Shown piece by piece: positions 9,703 to 13,519 of a stretch of DNA of 13,519 bases (position 1 is the first letter of the stretch; every line of letters starts with the position of its first letter). Where the stretch lies: positions 1 to 13,519 of the forward strand of contig JAAAJB010000767.1 of the NCBI GenBank assembly GCA_016098155.1, written 5' to 3'. Under the pieces are notes generated by a model. That model was not told the origin of the DNA, did not search any database, and saw nothing but the letters and a program-made list of their open reading frames with translations. A program made the translations under genes and the position numbers. Origin of the DNA: Actinomortierella ambigua (Eukaryota > Mortierellomycota > Mortierellomycetes > Mortierellales > Mortierellaceae).

Positions 9703-9770
9703 AAGGACAGTCATACTCCCCTCTTCCTGGACATGTAAACAAGAAACCACCTACCTGCAACGCATCAACC

Positions 9771-11407
9771 ATGGCCGCTACATTAGATGACATTAAGGAC
9801 CAATTTCTTGGCCTGCTTGCTTCGCTAGAGGGCGATGAGCTGCTGTCATTCGAGACATTTGTTGGGGCAGCCATTGGTAATTTCAGTTTTATTTGGTCTG
9901 TCGCCCGCATGTTCTTCACAACTACACTTGCTGAGTTTACCAACTAAACTTCCCTGCAATAGAGGAGCGCATGGATATGCTCCATAAGGAGTACGAGAGC
10001 GCTTCAAAGGGCGGTGATGGACATCATGAACATTCAGCAAGCTGTCAGCATGATCATGGACATGCTCAGTCCACCCCAGCCTCTACCGTCTCTCGATCCA
10101 CGGGTGCAAAGATATTTCGACTGAATAAGATTATCCAAGATCTGCAGAGTCGCCTGCCAATTAATGCCGAGGCTCCTAATGAACATATCACTATTCCTGA
10201 CTCGACAGAGGTAATGCAACGAGATTTTAGTGGTCTGTAACCTCCAGAATCATCACAGTGTGTATACTAACGTGTGCCATCGCCTTTCTCAACGGTAATG
10301 CGTGCTTAGTTCGAAGGATACTCGAAGGATAACGTTGTGCATGTGGATGGATTCTTGTACACAGAGGATGATGTCGACCAATTGTGCGATGAGGGCAAGC
10401 TGTCACGGAACTATTGTCTCAAGTGCGGATCAAAGGACACCAAACCACTTAACTTTATTTCACACTCTGCCTCCGTGGTTCAACTCCAATTCCTCCTCCA
10501 AGTGGTGTTGAAGGACAAGCTCAGGAACAAGACTCTTCTTGATGTCGGATCCCGCCTTGGCGCAGTTCTTTATGCTGTATGTTGTTATGAAAAGGACCTT
10601 CCCATGCTGACGACTGATCATCTTCTATTCCAGTGCATGGAAGATTTATCATCGCCATTGGATTTTTCTGCTTCAAATAGGGCCATTTGTTTACGGAAGC
10701 CAAAAAGCTCATTGGTGTCGAAATGAACGAATACTTCTGCAGCCTTCAAACTGAGATGGTTCGGAAACACCGCTTGCAGGATCGCATTCAGGTACAGCCA
10801 CGCTCTAAAAGCTCGCCTCCTCATTGCTGGTACTGACCATGAGTGAATCCAGGATTCTAGGATACTCAAACATTTTTCATGTTTGTTTTTTCTTCCATGC
10901 CAATTCTATTAGATTGTGCACGACAACCTTCTCAATCAGGCTGACCTGTTGAAATCTGCGGACGTGGTGATCATGAATAACGTCTTCCAGTTCTTCGCAC
11001 CCATGGAAACTCAACGTCAACTTTGGGAGTTTTTGTATAAGCAGCTCAAAGGACGCAAGGGAGCTATTTTGGTGACGATCCCTTCACTTCAGGACCAGCT
11101 CAGAGATGCCGGGTTCGTTGTCCCCCCTGCGCCATCCGCGAAGAAAAACAAAAATAAGAAGAAGAAAAAGGTGCCCGCCAAACCTCCGCAGGTTCTGGCG
11201 GCCGTGAAGGCTTCTGCACAGGGTGAAGAGGCGGAAGATGACGAGACTGCCTCGTCAGAACCAATGGACGTGGCCACGCAGGTTGGAGAGTGGTTCAAGT
11301 GGCTCAAGGAGATCGAAGTCCGCGTTACTGGCGAAGAGTTTGTGGAAGAGATGATGGAGGACGACCTTGAGGATCTCAAGCTCATTCATGTATATGAAGT
11401 TCTGTAG
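9771..11407 (+). CDS. Class I SAM-dependent methyltransferase-like protein, substrate unknown
   Basis: Exons 9771-9876, 9963-10210, 10310-10576, 10681-10791 and 10913-11407; introns 86, 99, 104 and 121 bp, all GT-AG, three of them phase 0. Product 408 aa. ATG 9771 has A at -3 and G at +4. Features: helical N-terminus; His-rich patch (H56, H57, H59, C63, H65, H67, H69); C154-x-x-C157 within YCLKCGS, a possible zinc site; Rossmann motif I LLDVGSRLG (194-202); acidic strand-2 end IGVE (E221) for the SAM ribose; strand 4 VVIMNNVFQFF (262-272); a Lys-rich stretch (321-330); an acidic stretch; and a C-terminal strand LIHVYEVL. These support a SAM-binding Rossmann fold. I recall similar unnamed eukaryotic proteins with the HSxS element after the CxxC, but cannot name the family or substrate. 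It lies 127 bp downstream of the CCDC47-like gene. Confidence 0.75.
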
Positions 11408-11512
11408 ACTTTGGTATTACAATACAGCGTTTTTTTTTTTTTTTGTGTTTGAACCGATTTTGTCAAAAAATTGGGACGCCCGATACAGAAATTTGGAACA
11501 GGGGTGGGTGGG

Positions 11513-11700
11513 TTATGGGACCCGTTGAGGTTTCTGGTCCGACTGTGGACTATTATCTGCAGGAGAGGGTGTAACGGGCACTTGTATTCGACCGCTGCCT
11601 TGAAACGATCCAGGTTGTGATGCGTCATGTTGCCCCGAGTCCCCACGTAGATTTCTCTCGTAAAGAGAGGGCTGCTGTGCTGATGCTATGCTCAAGGTTG
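11513..11700 (-). pseudogene. Possible orphan 3'-terminal exon (minus strand)
   Basis: The minus strand is open from 11710 to a TAA at 11513-11515, with a TGA just upstream. The roughly 60 codons are rich in Gln, Ser and Pro and look more coding-like than their surroundings. They could be a last exon entered through an AG acceptor near 11695 or 11679. No upstream exon can be found in the CT-rich DNA to its right, so it may be the remnant of a gene cut off by rearrangement. It could also be chance. Confidence 0.25.
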
Positions 11701-11730
11701 AGGCAATCAATATCGATCATCGGATGTATA

Positions 11731-11960
11731 TTGACAATGACCATTTTCACAGCAGATGTGGATATGGTTCGCCTATTTCCTTCACACGCTTCTTCCTTCT
11801 TCTCCACCCACTGCTTTTTGTACTTTTGTTTGGCAAAGACCATTCTCAACACTCTTTTGTTTGACAAAAACCATACGTCGGATGTGGATATGGTTCGCCC
11901 CCCTTCCCCACACACTTTTCCATTCTTATACCTCGTTTCCTTCTTCCACCCACATTTGTT
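11731..11960. repeat. Imperfect direct duplication, period about 126-130 bp
   Basis: A perfect 19-bp block, GATGTGGATATGGTTCGCC, occurs at 11755-11773 and 11881-11899. Each copy is preceded by TTGACAA..CCAT (11731 and 11861) and followed by CT-rich DNA with TTCCTTCTTC-like and CACCCAC blocks. A third, partial relative (TTTGGCAAAGACCATT) is at about 11829. The duplication lies in the leader of the nuclease pseudogene. Confidence 0.7.
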
Positions 11961-11988
11961 TCTTCTCCCAATCTCTCCCTCTCCTTCC

Positions 11989-11995
<7 letters not shown>

Positions 11996-12037
<42 letters not shown>
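11996..12037. repeat. (TC)21 microsatellite
   Basis: Pure TC dinucleotide repeat of 42 bp, with impure CT extension to the left, ending 14 bp before ATG 12052. It could be the polypyrimidine promoter/leader of the nuclease gene copy; a similar tract begins at 13467. Confidence 0.95.
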
Positions 12038-12040
<3 letters not shown>

Positions 12041-12352
12041 TTCTTCCCATCATGGGAGTAGAAGGTTTCTACTCTTATGAGAAGCGCCTCGCAGGAGCAC
12101 CAGCTCCTGTCCGGATTCAGTCAATACTGAACAAGGAGCACGAGCTCCATGTGGACCTCGTCGGCTTATTCTTCAATATCATTCGCCGCACTATCAAGTC
12201 AGATCTAGCACATCCACTGTGAACAACCCCGAAGTTCAACGAACTTCCCAAGGTGGTTGCCCCGTCCCCCAACAGCCGCAAAGGAGCACCGCTTCAAGGC
12301 GGCTGAGCTCCAGATCTTCCGCCTCGACTACAGTTGCAAGGTCTGGCTGGCC

Positions 12353-12612
12353 GACGGGCTCCACAAGCTGGGCATGAATGTGTGCAAGTGTCCGTTCGAG
12401 GCCGACACTTGCATCGCGGCAACCTTCAAGGCTAGTGAATCCGAAAAGTCCCTTGTCTCCGTATCAGGTGACTTAGACTTCCGCATTTACGAGCATATAT
12501 CACCGTCTTTCGCCCGCTCAATGGAGCGCGCACATCGTGGACACGATATGAACAGGCCTCTAACCTGAAGACATTCCAATTCCTCACCAAGGACCAGTTG
12601 GTTCTTTATGGG
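12353..12612 (+). repeat. Left arm of long inverted repeat
   Basis: From GACGGGCTCC to CTTTATGGG. Compared by hand with the reverse complement of 12640-12900 I find 23 substitutions and one 1-bp gap in 261 positions, about 91% identity. This arm is in the sense orientation of the pseudogene and encodes DGLHKLGM through LVLYG, but one missing base near 12487 breaks its frame after EHIS. Confidence 0.95.
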
Positions 12613-12639
12613 GTCGTCGTAGTCGTTCTTGCTGACGAA

Positions 12640-12900
12640 CCCATAAAGAACCAATTGGTCCTTTGTGAGGAACTTGAATGTCTTCAGCGTGGAATCCTGT
12701 TCATATCGTGTCCACGATGTCCGCGCTCCGTTGAGCGGGCGAACGACGGTCGATATATGCTCGTAAATCCGAAAGTCTGAGTCGCCTGATGCGGCGACAA
12801 GAGACTTTTCGGATTTACTAACCTTGAACGTTGCCGCGATGCAAGTGTCGGCCTCGAACGGACACTTGCACACATTCATTCCCAGCTTGTGGAGCCCGTC
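12640..12900 (-). repeat. Right arm of long inverted repeat
   Basis: Reverse-complement partner of 12353-12612. Read on the minus strand it stays open from 12900 to the loop (DGLHKLGM, PFEADTCIAA, SGDSDFRIYE, LVLYG) and continues into the 27-bp loop as FVSKNDYDD. So it is the better-preserved copy, although it points against the rest of the pseudogene. The loop is 12613-12639. Confidence 0.95.
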
Positions 12901-13010
12901 CAGACATGGCAGCGAATTTGGCGATTTCGTCGTCATTGACGGTATCGATAGGCTTAGAAGAAGATGAGGAGGAAGAAGGCTCAGAATGTAGGGATAGACT
13001 AGATGATATC

Positions 13011-13032
13011 CTCGTAAATGCGGAAGTCTGAG
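13011..13032 (-). repeat. Third short copy of the SDFRIYE-coding segment
   Basis: These 22 bp match 12760-12781 with 2 mismatches. Read on the minus strand they code for SDFRIYE. The piece matches the left arm (reverse complement) with 1 mismatch. It lies about 230 bp outside the right arm's corresponding position and is flanked by unrelated DNA. Confidence 0.65.
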
Positions 13033-13065
13033 GCCTGGCGCGCTACCGCGCAACGATTGCCGACT

Positions 13066-13199
13066 TGCTCGACGACGATGGCAAGCCCTGCAGTACCACC
13101 TTCAGTGAAATGCTCGACGACGATGACAAGAACAGCAGTACCACCTCCAGCCAAATGCTTGACGACGATGACAGCCCAGCAGTACCACTTTCACTCAAC
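13066..13199 (+). repeat. 45-bp tandem repeat, three units, coding for 15-residue acidic units
   Basis: Units 13066-13110, 13111-13155 and 13156-13199 (45, 45 and 44 bp). Translated, each begins LLDDD or MLDDDD and contains a STT motif. The third unit lacks one base, which shifts the frame from that reading LLDDDGK to the one reading QLLGQYAKLKG. It lies in the C-terminal linker of the nuclease pseudogene. Confidence 0.85.
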
Positions 13200-13463
13200 T
13201 TCTCGGCCAATATGCCAAGCTGAAAGGTGTCGACGACATCAGCGTGTTCGACAAGTCTGTAAGTGCGTACAGCAATCACATCCAGACCCCGGTGCCGCCG
13301 TCGAACTCTCACCCAAACCAACAATTTATCGACCTCTGGCAGCGAGCCAGAGCGATCCGGTACTGGCGTACAAAATTTGAACAACAGTGGGAAAAAATAT
13401 TTATTTATCAAGGATGGTGTGGCAATAGTTTTACAGCAGCATATTCACATTTCCATCTCTCCT

Positions 13464-13466
<3 letters not shown>

Positions 13467-13519
<53 letters not shown>
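13467..13519. repeat. (TC)n microsatellite at window end
   Basis: Pure TC repeat of at least 53 bp, cut by the window edge. It has the same orientation as the (TC)21 that precedes ATG 12052. Confidence 0.95.

Larger units (their letters stand above)
11408..12051. other. Region between the methyltransferase and the nuclease pseudogene
   Basis: Begins with the 3' UTR of the methyltransferase, including T15 at 11430-11444. It then holds a coding-like minus-strand stretch (11513-11700), an imperfect direct duplication (about 11731-11960) and a strongly CT-rich leader ending in (TC)21 just before ATG 12052. I see no RNA gene. Confidence 0.55.
12052..13402 (+). pseudogene. Degenerate XPG/FEN1-like PIN nuclease gene with internal inverted duplication
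   Basis: Starts as MGVEGFYSYEKR (FEN1-type MG-x-x-GL/F start) with a VDLVGLFF strand, then TGA at 12220. The second block, in another frame from about 12257, has the XPG-I signatures PFEADTCIAA and SGD-x-DFRIYE. Lesions seen: the stop/frameshift at 12220-12257; one missing base near 12487 relative to the inverted copy; the 12353-12900 inverted duplication; TGA at 13029-13031; and one missing base near 13173 in the third tandem unit. After that base the frame reads on as QLLGQYAKLKG, DDISVFDKS, then HIQTPVPPS and a Trp/Arg-rich end near 13402. I recall multicopy Mortierella PIN-domain proteins with a similar order, including an IQTPV motif. An active enzyme is not coded here. The right boundary is approximate. 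Confidence 0.7.

Noticed and set aside
11617..12222. Long open frame running through the (TC)21 repeat into MGVEGF
   Set aside because: The repeat merely happens to be open as Ser-Leu. FEN1/XPG-like proteins begin at the MG start, so ATG 12052 (A at -3, G at +4) is preferred.
12487..13053. 188-codon minus-strand frame as a separate nuclease gene
   Set aside because: It lacks an N-terminal domain, contains only the inverted catalytic segment, and runs through the loop into the antisense of the other arm. It is explained as part of the foldback pseudogene.
13066..13199. CRISPR-like array
   Set aside because: The three 45-bp units are contiguous with no spacers and are an in-frame protein repeat.

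Overview
The window looks like nuclear DNA of an early-diverging filamentous fungus, most likely of the Mortierella group (Mortierellomycota). That placement is an inference from four things: genes with several short GT-AG introns of about 85-155 bp and CTAAC/CTGAC-type branch sites; long CT tracts in front of start codons; compact gene spacing; and a broken copy of an XPG/FEN1-like 'MGV-x-GF' nuclease gene, a kind I recall as very abundant in Mortierella genomes. The gene models below were spliced by hand from reading frame, splice sites and remembered family motifs.

Layout, left to right. (1) 277-3145, plus strand, two exons: a DCAF6-like WD40 protein, a probable substrate receptor of a CUL4-DDB1 ubiquitin ligase. 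(2) 4037-5570, plus, three exons: a paraoxonase/arylesterase-like beta-propeller with an N-terminal signal/anchor. (3) 7338-5646, minus, four exons: an unrecognised nuclear-type protein with an acidic N-terminus, an AT-hook, a coiled coil and a polyQ tract; it converges on gene 2 with only 75 bp between the stops. (4) 8344-9643, plus, four exons: a CCDC47 (PAT complex) homologue with one membrane anchor and a basic C-terminal coiled coil. (5) 9771-11407, plus, five exons: a class I SAM-methyltransferase-like protein of unknown substrate, only 127 bp behind gene 4. (6) 12052 to about 13402: a degenerate XPG/FEN1-like PIN nuclease gene, with a 42-bp (TC)n tract directly before its ATG and a second (TC)n tract running off the window end.

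Genes 1-5 look like ordinary intact cellular genes. They do not form an operon or an obvious joint pathway; at most genes 1, 3, 4 and 5 are core functions (ubiquitin ligase, chromatin-type protein, ER membrane-protein insertion, methyl transfer). The unusual part is the right end. The nuclease pseudogene carries a 260/261-bp inverted duplication of its own catalytic segment (12353-12612 against 12640-12900, about 91% identical by hand count) around a 27-bp loop, plus a short third fragment, an in-frame 45-bp tandem repeat and several frame lesions. A transcript through it would fold into a long hairpin. A coding-like minus-strand stretch (11513-11700) and a duplicated promoter segment (about 11731-11960) lie just before it.

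I found no CRISPR array, tRNA, rRNA or prokaryote-style mobile element. No complete new biological system is visible. The best candidates for novelty are the foldback nuclease pseudogene, the paraoxonase-like protein with altered active-site positions, and the two uncharacterised proteins (genes 3 and 5).
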